A stretch of DNA of 49,220 nucleotides, taken from the NCBI GenBank assembly GCA_025450755.1, contig JANWLR010000050.1, forward strand, positions 1-49,220, given 5' to 3'. Positions 8,078-17,111 of this stretch are shown here, in pieces (within the stretch, counting starts at the first letter, position 1; each line of letters begins with the position of its first letter). The translations under genes and the position numbers were made by a program. Below the pieces are notes generated by a model. It saw only the letters and a program-made list of their open reading frames with translations, was not told the DNA's origin and did no database searches. The stretch is from Sphingomicrobium sp. GTDB lineage: Bacteria; Pseudomonadota; Alphaproteobacteria; Sphingomonadales; Sphingomonadaceae.

Positions 8078-10807
8078 GTGAAGAAATTCGTGCTTTTTTG
8101 CACGACGGCATTGTTGCCGTCGGCTGTCTACGCCCAGTCCACCGGTTCGGTCGATTTCGAAAAGCAAGCGATCGTCATCACCGGTACGAAAACCAGGAGC
8201 GTCGGCGGCGTGCAGACGCCCGACACGCCCAAGTCGAAGGTCGTCCTGACTCAGGAGATCATCTCCCGTTCGGCTCCGGGTCAGACCATTCTTGATACCG
8301 TCAACCTGGTTCCGGGCGTCAGCTTCCAGAACAACGATGCATACGGCACGTCGGGCGGCACGCTCGTCATCCGCGGCTTCGACGCCAGCCGGATCAGCCT
8401 CACCTTCGACGGCATTCCGCTGAACGACACAGGCAATTACGCGATCTACTCGAACCAGCAGCTCGATCCCGAGCTGATCGAGCAGGTCAACGTCAATCTC
8501 GGTTCGACCGACGTCGACTCGCCGACCGCATCGGCCGTCGGCGGAACCGTCAACTACCGGACGATCATTCCGACCGTGAAGCCGGGTGTCCGTTTCGTCG
8601 GCTCGCTCGGCGACTGGCATCAGTGGCGGGTGTTCGGCCTCATCAACACTGGCGAGATCGGACCGTGGGGAACGCGCATCTTCCTGTCGGCTTCGCGCCA
8701 GAAATATGACGTTCCGTTCAACGGCTATGGCAAGGAAGATAAACGTCAGTTCAATGCGCGCATCTACCAGACGATCGGCAACAACGGCGACTTCGTCTCG
8801 GTAGCTGGCAACTACAACGAGAATCGCAACAATTTCTTCGGTTCGCTTCCGCTGCGCACCGACCTGACGCAGAGCGCGACGAATTCTGCACCGCGCATCG
8901 TCGGTCCGAACTCGCAGAACCGCTATCCGACCAATGCCGACGAGCGGTTCTACAACATCAATTACCCGTGCACGACCGCACCTGCACGTCCGGGCATTGC
9001 GGACGCTCCTGCACCCGCACCAAACGCCAATGAGGCGAGCTGCGGCACCGAGTTCGATCGCCGGTACAACCCGTCGAACACCGGCAATATTCGCGGCTCG
9101 TCGCGCTTCACGCTCGCCGACGGTCTCATCCTGACGGTCGACCCGAGCTACCAATATGTGAAGGCCAATGGCGGTGGCACGGTAACCGCGCAGGAAGGTG
9201 CGGTTCGCGACATCAACCCGGCGGGAGGCACCGCCTCGGCGGCGTCCTGCCGCACGACGCCGAACAGCGCCACCAACACCTGCATTGCCGGCTATCTCGG
9301 AGGCACGCCTTATGCGGGCGTCGACCTGAACGGCGACGGCGACACCCTGGACACCGTGACGTTGCTCGCTCCGAGCCAGACGCACACCGACCGCTACGGC
9401 GTTATCGCAGGCCTCCGCTGGGACTTCGCACACGGGCAGATGTTCCGCGTCGGCTACACGCTCGACTATGGCGTCCACGTCCAGACCGGCGAAGTCGGCT
9501 ACCTGAAGCCGAACGGCGAACCCTTTGACGTCTTCCCGATCAACCAGCCGATCCTCGACGTCTATGGACATCCGCTCGAGAAGCGCGACCGCCACTCTCT
9601 GGCGATCCTCAATCAGTTCTCGGGTGAGTATCAGGGACACTTTGGCGGGCTGACGGTCAATCTTGGCCTGCGCGCGCCGTTCTTCATCCGCGACCTGCAC
9701 AATTACTGCTTCACCTCGAGCGCTTCGGGCTTCGTCGAGTGCACCGGCCGGAATTCGACCAACGATGCGTTGATCGCGCAGGACAATCCCTATTCATTTG
9801 ATCCGGTAACGGGGAAGGTCACAGGCTTTGCGCCGCCGCAGAAGCGCCGGTTCAGCTATCACAAACTGCTTCCGAACATCGGCGCAGTTTATGACATCAC
9901 GCCGGTGATGAGTGTCTTCGCGAGCTACAGCAAGGGCCTGTCGGTGCCCGGTACCGACAACCTTTACAACAGCTTCTACTTCCCAAAGGACACGCCGCAG
10001 GCGAAGCCGGATCCGGAGATCACCGATAATTTCGACGGCGGCGTTCGCTATCGTACAGGCAAGGTCCAGGCGCAGCTTGGTCTGTGGTACACGCACTTCA
10101 CCAACCGCGAAGCTTCAGCTTTCGATCCCGAGCTGAACACGACGGTCTACCGCAACCTCGGAACCGTGAACAAATGGGGCGTCGACGGCTCCGTCGCTTA
10201 CGAGCCCATCAAGCAGTTGACGCTGTATGCGTTCGGTTCGTGGAACAAGAGCCGGATCGAAGACAATATTCAGATCGGCAGCTTCGGAGTTGGAGCGAAC
10301 AAGATTACCGACTGCGACAACATTCCCGCCGGTGCGCTGCCCGCGGATATTATCCGCAGTTGCGCCCTGACGAAGGGCAATCGCGAGTCGGGTGCGCCCA
10401 AATATCTGTACGGCTTCTCCGCCGTGGGCGACCTTGGCCCGGTCCAGCTGGGCGTCGAAGCCAAGCGCACTGGTCCGCGGTTTATCTTCGACAACAATCA
10501 GCCCGTCTTCCGGGGAACCGTCGGTGCCACCGGCGGAGCGACTCCGCAGCAGCAGGTCTATCCGGCGGCCGCCGCCGCCTATTGGTTGGTCAATCTCGAC
10601 GCCCGCGTTGGTCTTGCATGGGCGGATCCGCGGCTCACCAAGACCTATCTGCAGTTCAACCTCTACAATGCTTTCGACAAATTCTACGTCGGCGGCTTCG
10701 GAGGGGGCCTGAGCCAGAGCTTCTCGGGCGCGAACTACGGCAACCCGCCGTTCGTCCAGATCGGCGCGCCGCGCACATTCATGGCGTCGCTGAATGTCGA
10801 ATTCTAA
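8078..10807 (+). CDS. TonB-dependent outer-membrane receptor
   Basis: Outer-membrane beta-barrel that imports a ligand using TonB energy. The GTG start at 8078 follows a GGGGGAG ribosome binding site; residues 1-19 form a signal peptide ending AYA. The plug domain (about 30-165) includes VVLTQEIISRSAPGQTILD, VPGVSF and VIRGFDASRISLTFDG. The barrel follows and the protein ends in Phe (NVEF), the usual assembly signal. Two cysteine-bearing loops (near 302-330 and 388-405) could be disulfide-closed extracellular loops, and DLNGDGDTLD near residue 416 resembles a calcium-binding loop. Length 909 fits the family. The substrate is unknown; the neighbours do not reveal it. Confidence 0.93.
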   Translation: MKKFVLFCTTALLPSAVYAQSTGSVDFEKQAIVITGTKTRSVGGVQTPDTPKSKVVLTQEIISRSAPGQTILDTVNLVPGVSFQNNDAYGTSGGTLVIRGFDASRISLTFDGIPLNDTGNYAIYSNQQLDPELIEQVNVNLGSTDVDSPTASAVGGTVNYRTIIPTVKPGVRFVGSLGDWHQWRVFGLINTGEIGPWGTRIFLSASRQKYDVPFNGYGKEDKRQFNARIYQTIGNNGDFVSVAGNYNENRNNFFGSLPLRTDLTQSATNSAPRIVGPNSQNRYPTNADERFYNINYPCTTAPARPGIADAPAPAPNANEASCGTEFDRRYNPSNTGNIRGSSRFTLADGLILTVDPSYQYVKANGGGTVTAQEGAVRDINPAGGTASAASCRTTPNSATNTCIAGYLGGTPYAGVDLNGDGDTLDTVTLLAPSQTHTDRYGVIAGLRWDFAHGQMFRVGYTLDYGVHVQTGEVGYLKPNGEPFDVFPINQPILDVYGHPLEKRDRHSLAILNQFSGEYQGHFGGLTVNLGLRAPFFIRDLHNYCFTSSASGFVECTGRNSTNDALIAQDNPYSFDPVTGKVTGFAPPQKRRFSYHKLLPNIGAVYDITPVMSVFASYSKGLSVPGTDNLYNSFYFPKDTPQAKPDPEITDNFDGGVRYRTGKVQAQLGLWYTHFTNREASAFDPELNTTVYRNLGTVNKWGVDGSVAYEPIKQLTLYAFGSWNKSRIEDNIQIGSFGVGANKITDCDNIPAGALPADIIRSCALTKGNRESGAPKYLYGFSAVGDLGPVQLGVEAKRTGPRFIFDNNQPVFRGTVGATGGATPQQQVYPAAAAAYWLVNLDARVGLAWADPRLTKTYLQFNLYNAFDKFYVGGFGGGLSQSFSGANYGNPPFVQIGAPRTFMASLNVEF

Positions 10808-10831
10808 GTTCGTTTTCCTAAGCGTTAATGG

Positions 10832-10868
10832 AGGCCGGGTGGACCAGTTCCGCCCGGCCTTCTCTTTT
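10832..10868 (+). terminator. Rho-independent terminator after TonB receptor gene
   Basis: An 8-base stem (aggccggg / cccggcct, 10832-10839 and 10853-10860) is followed by tctctttt, 25 bases after the stop codon of the receptor gene. Confidence 0.8.
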
Positions 10869-10929
10869 GGACTGGAAGCAACAATCGGATTTCGGATAGC
10901 TTCGCGGCGCTAGTTCGGGGGCGGAGCTG

Positions 10930-12843
10930 ATGGCAGAAGAGCCGGCTGCAGCGGCGAATGCAGCCACCGTGTTTCTGAGTTACGCCCGGGCGGATGAAGT
11001 GTTCGCGCGGCGGCTTGCGCTTGTGCTCCAAAATGCCGGTTACACCGTTTGGTGGGATGCGCTGATCGAAGGCGGCGCCGCTTTCAGCCGCTCGATCGCC
11101 GACGCGTTGGAAAGCGCCGACGTGGTGCTCGTGCTGTGGTCGAAGACATCGGTCGATTCTGACTGGGTCAAGGATGAGGCTGCACAGGGCCGCGAGCGCC
11201 ACCGCCTGATCCCACTTTCCATCGACGGCACGCTGCCGCCGCTCGGTTTTCGCCAGTACCAGGTGATCGAAATCGCGCACTGGCATGGACGGCGAACCTC
11301 TCCGCAATTCGCCGCCATCGAGCGCGCAATCGCTTCGGCGATCGGTCAGGTTGCCACTGTCGCCGGACCATCGCGAGCGGCGGTGAGCCGGCGCGGGCTT
11401 CTGGTCGGTGGCAGTGCGGCAGCAATCGCAGTCGTTGGCGGAGCATCGTGGTTCGCCTGGGACCGCGGCCTGCTTGGAGGGCGTACGGCACTCAGCATTG
11501 CCGTCCTGCCGTTCCGGAACCTGAGCGGCGACCGCGCGCAGGATTATTTTGCGGACGGACTGACCGAAGAAGTACGCACTGCACTGACTCGAATTGCCGC
11601 CCTCCAGGTTTTGGCCGGCACCTCGTCCGAGAAGGTGCAGGGAGACGACAGCCCGAAGGCGATCGCAGCGGAGCTCGACGTCGGATTCCTGCTGACGGGC
11701 TCGGTCCAGCGCGCAGAGAAAACGGTCCGGATCGCAATCGACCTCGCCGATGGCCGCACCGGCTTCTCTCGCTGGTCGCAAAGCGTGGACCGCAAGCTCA
11801 CGGACATATTCGCCGTGCAGAGCGAAATTGCGCGAATGGTGGCGCAGGCTATGTCGGTGCAGGTCGCGACCAGTGAACCCGCGCCGGGCGGCACCTCCAA
11901 TGTCCAGGCGTACGAACATTATCTGCAGGGCCGGGCCCAGTTCAATCTGGCCAAGGATGAGGAAACCGACCGCGCCGCGTTGGCCAATTTCGAAATGGCG
12001 ATCGCCGAGGATCCGAAGTTCGCCCTGGCCCATGCTGCGCGGTCGCGCTCGCTTTCCGTCATTGCCGGTGAACATGCGACGGCCGAGGAGATCAAGCTGC
12101 TCTATTCCGAAGCGATCGCCGCTGCCCGCCGAGCGGTCGAGCTCGCGCCCAACCTTGCTGAAGGCCATCTCGCGCTCGCCTATGCGATTTTCGCGGGAAA
12201 GCTCGACATCCGCGGCGCCTGGCCGTCTTATCAGCAAGCCTATCGTCTTGGGTACGGCAACGCGGACATCGCCTTGCTATACGCGCTCTATTGCTCGCGC
12301 GCCGGGCGCCCGGCCGAGGCGAAGAGCGCCGTTGAGCGGGCCGTTCTTTTGGATCCGCTAAATCCAAGGGCCTGGCGGGCGCAGGGCTCGGTCGCTTACG
12401 CGGCTCGGCGCTACAGCGACGCCTTGGCTCCCCTCCGCCGGGCGCTCCAGCTGAACCCAAAGATCACGTTCGCACATTCGCTTGCTGGAAATTCACTGCT
12501 CGGCCTGGGCCGGACTGCGGACGCGCTCAAGGAGTTTGAGGCAGAGCCGGAGGCGCAGTTTCGGTTGACCGGCATCGCCATCGCCCAGGATCGCCGGGGA
12601 GATCGTGCGGCGGCTGAAAAAGCGTTCGCGGACCTCCAGTCACAAGTCGGCGATGCCGCAGTTTACCAACAGGCGGAAGTGCTGGCGCAGTGGGGCCGCG
12701 CCGACGAATCACTAGGAAAGCTCGGTCGGGCGCGTGAGGTCGGCGACTCGGGACTGACCTATGCGGCGACGGACGTGATGCTCGATCCGCTTCGCCGGGA
12801 TCCAAGATTCCAGCGGTTTCTCAATGAGATGAGCCTCGGCTGA
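10930..12843 (+). CDS. Membrane-anchored TIR-domain protein with TolB-N and TPR region
   Basis: Domain order: TIR_2 domain (residues about 12-120), internal membrane anchor (about 153-180), a TolB N-terminal/FlgO-like domain (about 190-315, beginning SIAVLPFRNLSGD and YFADGLTEE), then TPR repeats to about 620. The TIR core has VFLSYARAD, GYTVWWD and SDWVKDE83; this glutamate aligns with the catalytic Glu of NAD-cleaving TIRs such as SARM1 (DWVxxE). The anchor is preceded by SRRGLLVGG, a twin-arginine-like motif, so the TIR would be cytoplasmic and the TPR part periplasmic. This mirrors cyclase-TPR and CadC-like architectures with TIR in the output position. A 53-residue repeat protein follows after 64 bases. 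Its biological role is unknown. Confidence 0.88.
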   Translation: MAEEPAAAANAATVFLSYARADEVFARRLALVLQNAGYTVWWDALIEGGAAFSRSIADALESADVVLVLWSKTSVDSDWVKDEAAQGRERHRLIPLSIDGTLPPLGFRQYQVIEIAHWHGRRTSPQFAAIERAIASAIGQVATVAGPSRAAVSRRGLLVGGSAAAIAVVGGASWFAWDRGLLGGRTALSIAVLPFRNLSGDRAQDYFADGLTEEVRTALTRIAALQVLAGTSSEKVQGDDSPKAIAAELDVGFLLTGSVQRAEKTVRIAIDLADGRTGFSRWSQSVDRKLTDIFAVQSEIARMVAQAMSVQVATSEPAPGGTSNVQAYEHYLQGRAQFNLAKDEETDRAALANFEMAIAEDPKFALAHAARSRSLSVIAGEHATAEEIKLLYSEAIAAARRAVELAPNLAEGHLALAYAIFAGKLDIRGAWPSYQQAYRLGYGNADIALLYALYCSRAGRPAEAKSAVERAVLLDPLNPRAWRAQGSVAYAARRYSDALAPLRRALQLNPKITFAHSLAGNSLLGLGRTADALKEFEAEPEAQFRLTGIAIAQDRRGDRAAAEKAFADLQSQVGDAAVYQQAEVLAQWGRADESLGKLGRAREVGDSGLTYAATDVMLDPLRRDPRFQRFLNEMSLG

Positions 12844-12907
12844 AGAGACTGCTACCGCAGTTGTCAGTTCCGTGAGACACTTCCGGCCCTCTCGAAGGAG
12901 ATGTCCG

Positions 12908-13069
12908 ATGATCGTTGGGGGAAAACCGGTGACCGACATTGATGATGAGGTCGCAGGCACAGAGAAGAAACGGCCGGCCAGTCCGGCAACCCGCAGTAGC
13001 GGCGATACGCGCTCGAGCGGCGACACCCGTTCTAGTGGCGATACGCGCAGCAGTGGCGATACGCGCTAG
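12908..13069 (+). CDS. Small protein with four C-terminal RSSGDT repeats
   Basis: Fifty-three residues from an ATG at 12908 that follows a gaaggag ribosome binding site by 7 bases. The N-terminal part is polar and acidic then basic (VTDIDDEVAGTEKKRPASPAT); the C-terminus is four exact copies of RSSGDT, ending in Arg. At DNA level these are 18-base units with different synonymous codons, so the amino-acid sequence rather than the DNA appears to be kept. No membrane segment or signal peptide. It lies 64 bases behind the TIR gene and may share its transcript. Its stop codon overlaps that of the convergent protease in the tetranucleotide ctag. Function unknown. Confidence 0.7.
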   Translation: MIVGGKPVTDIDDEVAGTEKKRPASPATRSSGDTRSSGDTRSSGDTRSSGDTR

Positions 13070-13905
13070 TTCGCGCGGTTGAGCTTGGGGTTGGCCTTGG
13101 TCACCTGGCCGATCCAGTCGAGATAATTGTTGCGGTCAATCCGGACATAGAGCCCCGGATTGCTGCCGTTCCCGCATCCTATTCCCCAACTGACAACGCC
13201 GACGAGGACCGGCTCTCCATAGGTGAGGATCAGCGGCCCGCCACTGTCACCTTGGCACGAGTCCTTGCCCGGCGCGCCCGCGCACAGCATCGCCGCATTG
13301 ACCTTTCCGCGATATCCCGGCGCCAAGTTGCAGCTGACCGTCTGGACATCGACCTCGCGGAGCATGGGCGAGAATCGCGCACCCTTCCCCGACTTGTTCT
13401 TGCCCCAACCAGTCACCGTTACATCGGCCCCGGTCCCGATCGCGCCATCACCCGCGCGTGAACCGTTCAGCCGGATCGGTATTGGCGGATGGTCGGCGGC
13501 GGAAGGATCGGTCTGCCCGTCCGCGACGAAATGAAGGAGGGCGAGATCGTTCAGCGGCGGACCGTCCTTGGTTTCGGGCCGATAGTCGGGATGAGTGACC
13601 AAGCGATCGATCCGATAGGTCACTCCGCCATCGCGGGCATCAAGTGTGCCGAGGCGCACGCGCCAGCCGCGATCAACCTGGTCCTGATCGATGCAGTGAG
13701 CAGCGGTCAGGATCCAGCCCGCCGCGATCAGCGATCCGCCGCAGCGCTCCTCGCGCGCATATTGCGGACGCGCCTTGTCCTTGCCCGTCCAGCCGCTGAA
13801 GTTGGAATAGATTTCCGCCTGCCACGGAGCGCCGTGGAGCAACGCGGATTGCGCGGCTGCCGGGCCGGCAATCAACAAGGCCGCTGCGAATGCTAGTGAA
13901 CGCAT
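13066..13905 (-). CDS. Trypsin-like serine protease (S1 family), secreted
   Basis: Chymotrypsin-fold endopeptidase with a signal peptide (residues 1-18, ending AAA). The catalytic triad is complete: His70 in LTAAHC, Asp in NDLALLHF, Ser in GDSGGP. The Asp six residues before the catalytic Ser (KDSCQGDS) corresponds to trypsin Asp189, predicting cleavage after Arg or Lys. Cysteine pairs typical of the fold are present. ATG at 13905 follows an AAGGGGA ribosome binding site. Length 279 is normal for a bacterial secreted member lacking extra domains. The small convergent repeat protein ends with Arg at the shared stop; no functional link can be shown. Confidence 0.93.
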   Translation of the reverse strand: MRSLAFAAALLIAGPAAAQSALLHGAPWQAEIYSNFSGWTGKDKARPQYAREERCGGSLIAAGWILTAAHCIDQDQVDRGWRVRLGTLDARDGGVTYRIDRLVTHPDYRPETKDGPPLNDLALLHFVADGQTDPSAADHPPIPIRLNGSRAGDGAIGTGADVTVTGWGKNKSGKGARFSPMLREVDVQTVSCNLAPGYRGKVNAAMLCAGAPGKDSCQGDSGGPLILTYGEPVLVGVVSWGIGCGNGSNPGLYVRIDRNNYLDWIGQVTKANPKLNRAN

Positions 13906-13996
13906 GTGGAATCCCCTTCACCTGCATGGACAAGATACGCGCACGGATGCCGGTGCGCCAATCGACGCTCTCCGCTGCTTGGGCTAGCGTCACCGA

Positions 13997-14530
13997 ATGC
14001 CGCTCTACAGCCTAGGTGATCTAAAGCCGCTGCTTGCCAAAGGTGCGTGGGCCGCGCCTTCGGCGGACCTGATCGGCGATGTCCGGCTCGGCGCTCGCGC
14101 CAGCGTCTGGTTCGGCGCGGTGCTGCGCGGCGACAATACGCCGCTAATTCTAGGCGATGAGACCAACTTCCAGGACGGCTCGATCGGCCACAGCGACGCC
14201 GCTTTCCCGCTGACGATTGGAGCGAGGGTGACTGTCGGCCACCAGGCGATCCTTCATGGCTGCTCGATCTTTGACGACTGCCTGATCGGGATGGGCGCGC
14301 GGATTTTGAACGGCGCAATTATCGAGCCTGAATGTATCGTCGGTGCCGGTGCGCTGATCACCGAAGGCAAGCATTTCGATCGCGGCAGCCTAATCGTCGG
14401 GGCGCCGGCGCGCGTTGTCCGGCAGGTTACCGACGCCGAGCGCCAGCTGCTCCGTGCATCAGCAGCACATTATGCAGAGAAGGCGGCGACGTGCGCGCGG
14501 AACCTTCGGGAACTTCCGCTGGAAGACTAG
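13997..14530 (+). CDS. Gamma carbonic anhydrase family protein
   Basis: Left-handed beta-helix protein built from hexapeptide repeats, trimeric in the family, with zinc at subunit interfaces. The three His ligands are visible: one in IGHSDAAFP and two in VGHQAILHGC (H-x4-H). Motifs SVWFGAVLRGD and NFQDGSIGH are standard. Length 177 is typical of the short CaiE/PaaY/YrdA-like class, in which hydratase activity is not always detected. It is divergent from the protease gene and its stop codon overlaps that of the convergent small protein in ctag (14527-14530). Confidence 0.93.
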   Translation: MPLYSLGDLKPLLAKGAWAAPSADLIGDVRLGARASVWFGAVLRGDNTPLILGDETNFQDGSIGHSDAAFPLTIGARVTVGHQAILHGCSIFDDCLIGMGARILNGAIIEPECIVGAGALITEGKHFDRGSLIVGAPARVVRQVTDAERQLLRASAAHYAEKAATCARNLRELPLED

Positions 14531-14832
14531 ACGCAACCTTTTATGATCGCGCGTGCTCCGGTGATCAATTTGGTCGTAACCGTCACCATTTGCGGCGTGA
14601 GCTCAATGACCATCGGCCCCTCGGGATTGCCGCGAACCAGCAAGATCGTCGAACCTCGTTCCGGCTGAACGGCGGCCACTTCTCCAACTTCCGAGAGCTT
14701 GTCGGTGAGGCAGGACTGAACCGCGTCGACGCTCTTGGCGGTGGGAAAGGTGACGCCCGACGGCTGCTGCGCAGCTGCGGGCAGGTTCGTGGGGGGCGCC
14801 GCCAGCAAGAGCAATATGAGAACCCAAGGCAC
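14527..14832 (-). CDS. Small exported protein of unknown function
   Basis: One hundred and one residues from a GTG at 14832. Residues 1-21 form a signal peptide (hydrophobic LILLLLAAPP, ending PAAAQ), so the product is probably periplasmic. The mature part contains two cysteines (one in VQSCLTD and one in the C-terminal KGCV), which could form a disulfide, and strand-rich sequence (STILLVRGN, PMVIELTPQMVTVTT). It follows sdhA by 87 bases on the same strand, in the position where sdhB is usually found, and may be cotranscribed. I do not recognise the family. Confidence 0.65.
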   Translation of the reverse strand: MPWVLILLLLAAPPTNLPAAAQQPSGVTFPTAKSVDAVQSCLTDKLSEVGEVAAVQPERGSTILLVRGNPEGPMVIELTPQMVTVTTKLITGARAIIKGCV

Positions 14833-14919
14833 GTCAGCCTAGTTACCACTTCCAGCGCTTCAGTTCACGTTGGAAAATGTCGGGATACCGACGAGGCCGT
14901 CACGCGAACTGACGTTCGC

Positions 14920-16719
14920 TTAATAAACCCGCGCCTTCGGCTTGATGTACTGGATATCGTCGGTGAGCGTGAATTCGTGAACCGGGCGATAGTCGATCTT
15001 CACTCCGCCACCCTTGCCGCCCCAGCCATCGAACCAGGCGATCGTGTGCTTCATCCAATTCTTGTCGTCGCGCTTGGGATAATCTTCCCGCATGTGCGCG
15101 CCGCGGCTTTCTTTCCGGTTGTCGGCGCAATGCATCGTCACCACCGCCTGCGCGAGGAGATTGTCCAGCTCCAGGGTCTCGATTAGGTCGGTGTTCCAGA
15201 TCAGGCTGCGGTCGGTGACATGGACGTCGGCCATTCGGTCGTAGACCTTATCGATCTTGGCAACGCCCTCGGCGAGCGTCCGGTCGGTGCGGAACACCGC
15301 GCAATCGGACTGCATCGTGCGCTGCATGTCGAGCCGGATTTCCGCGGTTGGGCTACCGCCCTGCGCATGCCGGAACTTGTCGAGACGGGTCAGCGCGAGC
15401 TCGGCTGAGTCCTTCGGCAGTTCCTCCTGCACGATCCCGGTCTTCAGGGTTTCAGCGAGCCGGAGACCGGCGGCGCGGCCGAATACGACCAGGTCGATCA
15501 AGCTGTTGGAACCCAGGCGGTTGGCGCCGTGAACGCTGACGCAGGCTGCTTCTCCGACCGCGAACAGCCCCGGCACGACGGCATCCGGATTCCCGTCCTT
15601 CAGCGTGACGGCCTCGCCATGATAGTTGGTGGGGATGCCGCCCATCGAATAGTGAACAGTGGGCGCCACCGGAATCGGCTGGCGGGTGAGGTCGACCCCC
15701 GCGAACGTCTTCGCCGTTTCGGTAATTCCTGGCAGCCGCTCGGCGAGGATTTTCGGGTCGATATGGTCGAGGTGAAGGAAGATATGGTCTTTGTGCTCGC
15801 CGACTCCGCGACCCTCGCGGATTTCCATCGCCTCGGCGCGTGACACGACGTCCCGGCTGGCGAGGTCCTTCGCGTGCGGCGCGTAGCGCTCCATGAAGCG
15901 CTCGCCTTCGCTGTTGGTCAGGTAGCCGCCCTCGCCCCGCGCGCCTTCGGTGATGAGTACGCCCGCGCCGTAGATGCCGGTCGGGTGGAATTGCACGAAC
16001 TCCATGTCCTGAAGCGGAAGCCCGGCGCGCAAGACCATCGCATTACCATCGCCCGTGCAGGTATGAGCCGACGTCGCGGTAAAATAGATACGGCCGTAAC
16101 CGCCGGTCGCAAGTACGACAGCCTGGGCGCGGAAGCGATGGATCGACCCATCGTCTAGGCACAAGGCGATCACCCCGCGACAGACGTCGTCCTGCATGAT
16201 CAGGTCGATCGCGAAATATTCGACGAAGAAGTCGGCGTCGTACTTGAGGCTCTGCTGGTAGAGTGTGTGCAGCATTGCGTGGCCGGTTCGGTCCGCAGCG
16301 GCGCAGGTGCGCTGCGCCGGAGGACCCTCGCCCATATTCTGGGTCATTCCGCCGAACGCACGCTGGTAGATTCGTCCATCGGCCGTGCGGCTGAAGGGCA
16401 GGCCGGCGTGCTCGAGCTCGATCACCGCGGCCGGCGCTTCGCGGCAGAGATATTCGATCGCGTCCTGGTCGCCGAGCCAGTCGGAACCCTTGACCGTGTC
16501 GTACATGTGCCACTGCCAATGGTCCGGACCCATGTTGCCGAGGCTCGCGGCGATTCCGCCTTGCGCGGCCACGGTGTGGCTTCGGGTGGGGAAGACCTTG
16601 GTGACGCAGGCGGTCTTCAGCCCTGCCCCGGCCGCTCCCATCGTCGCTCGGAGGCCTGCGCCGCCGGCCCCGACGACGACCACGTCATAGGTATGATCGA
16701 CGATCTGATATGCGCTCAC
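14920..16719 (-). CDS. sdhA: Succinate dehydrogenase flavoprotein subunit
   Basis: Catalytic subunit of respiratory complex II, oxidising succinate to fumarate on the cytoplasmic face. The FAD-binding [12 protein letters not shown] is at residues about 17-28, the covalent flavin histidine is in [10 protein letters not shown], and [11 protein letters not shown] near residue 400 supplies substrate- and FAD-binding residues. Length 599 is standard. The ATG overlaps the sdhD stop by four bases (ATGA), giving a tight sdhC-sdhD-sdhA operon. No iron-sulfur subunit gene follows: the next minus-strand gene is a small exported protein. Confidence 0.97.
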   Translation of the reverse strand: MSAYQIVDHTYDVVVVGAGGAGLRATMGAAGAGLKTACVTKVFPTRSHTVAAQGGIAASLGNMGPDHWQWHMYDTVKGSDWLGDQDAIEYLCREAPAAVIELEHAGLPFSRTADGRIYQRAFGGMTQNMGEGPPAQRTCAAADRTGHAMLHTLYQQSLKYDADFFVEYFAIDLIMQDDVCRGVIALCLDDGSIHRFRAQAVVLATGGYGRIYFTATSAHTCTGDGNAMVLRAGLPLQDMEFVQFHPTGIYGAGVLITEGARGEGGYLTNSEGERFMERYAPHAKDLASRDVVSRAEAMEIREGRGVGEHKDHIFLHLDHIDPKILAERLPGITETAKTFAGVDLTRQPIPVAPTVHYSMGGIPTNYHGEAVTLKDGNPDAVVPGLFAVGEAACVSVHGANRLGSNSLIDLVVFGRAAGLRLAETLKTGIVQEELPKDSAELALTRLDKFRHAQGGSPTAEIRLDMQRTMQSDCAVFRTDRTLAEGVAKIDKVYDRMADVHVTDRSLIWNTDLIETLELDNLLAQAVVTMHCADNRKESRGAHMREDYPKRDDKNWMKHTIAWFDGWGGKGGGVKIDYRPVHEFTLTDDIQYIKPKARVY

Positions 16720-17111
16720 CCAACCACTCCGAATGCAATCCGCGCGAGCCCGAATAAGGCGATCGCTGCGCCCGTCACGGCCAGGAACAGCAGCAGCGTG
16801 TTCACGACGAAGTTCGTGCCGGGTTCATGAACATAATCGTCGACAGCGACCTTCACGCCGTCGAGTGCATGGCGAAAGCCGACGACGACCAGCAAGGCCA
16901 TCGGAATGAACGCGCTAGGATTGTGCAGCCATTCGACAAGTGTGCGCTGGTCGAGCTTGGGAAGAAGAAGCAGCGATGCAATGAGCCAGATTCCGAGCAG
17001 TAGCAGCGCGATGCTTGTCACCCGCTCTGTGATCCAATGTTCGCCGCCCTGCTTCGCCGAGCCAAGGCCGCGGGCCTTGCCGAGCGGCGTGGAGCTGTCG
17101 CCAAGGCTCAT
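16716..17111 (-). CDS. sdhD: Succinate dehydrogenase membrane anchor subunit
   Basis: Integral-membrane subunit of complex II, helping bind heme b and quinone. The ATG at 17111 overlaps the sdhC stop by four bases (ATGA) and gives 131 residues; an upstream start at 17138 would lie inside sdhC and is not favoured. Three hydrophobic helices are visible (about 36-55, 69-85, 103-128). The [15 protein letters not shown] segment is characteristic: the His is the expected heme ligand and the Asp-Tyr lies near the quinone site. It overlaps sdhA by four bases. Confidence 0.95.
   Translation of the reverse strand: MSLGDSSTPLGKARGLGSAKQGGEHWITERVTSIALLLLGIWLIASLLLLPKLDQRTLVEWLHNPSAFIPMALLVVVGFRHALDGVKVAVDDYVHEPGTNFVVNTLLLFLAVTGAAIALFGLARIAFGVVG

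Noticed and set aside
8039-9700. Long open frame of 553 codons on the minus strand
   Set aside because: It lies fully antisense to the TonB receptor, is Arg/Val/Asp-rich without any domain, and is the usual antisense shadow of GC-rich coding DNA.
12990-13066. 18-base tandem repeats considered as a CRISPR or minisatellite
   Set aside because: Units are contiguous without spacers and keep an open frame coding RSSGDT; codon changes between units argue for a protein repeat.
13066-13905. Protease, TIR protein and repeat protein as a defence system
   Set aside because: The protease has a signal peptide and is on the opposite strand; only the TIR and repeat protein share direction, and nothing else defence-like is adjacent.
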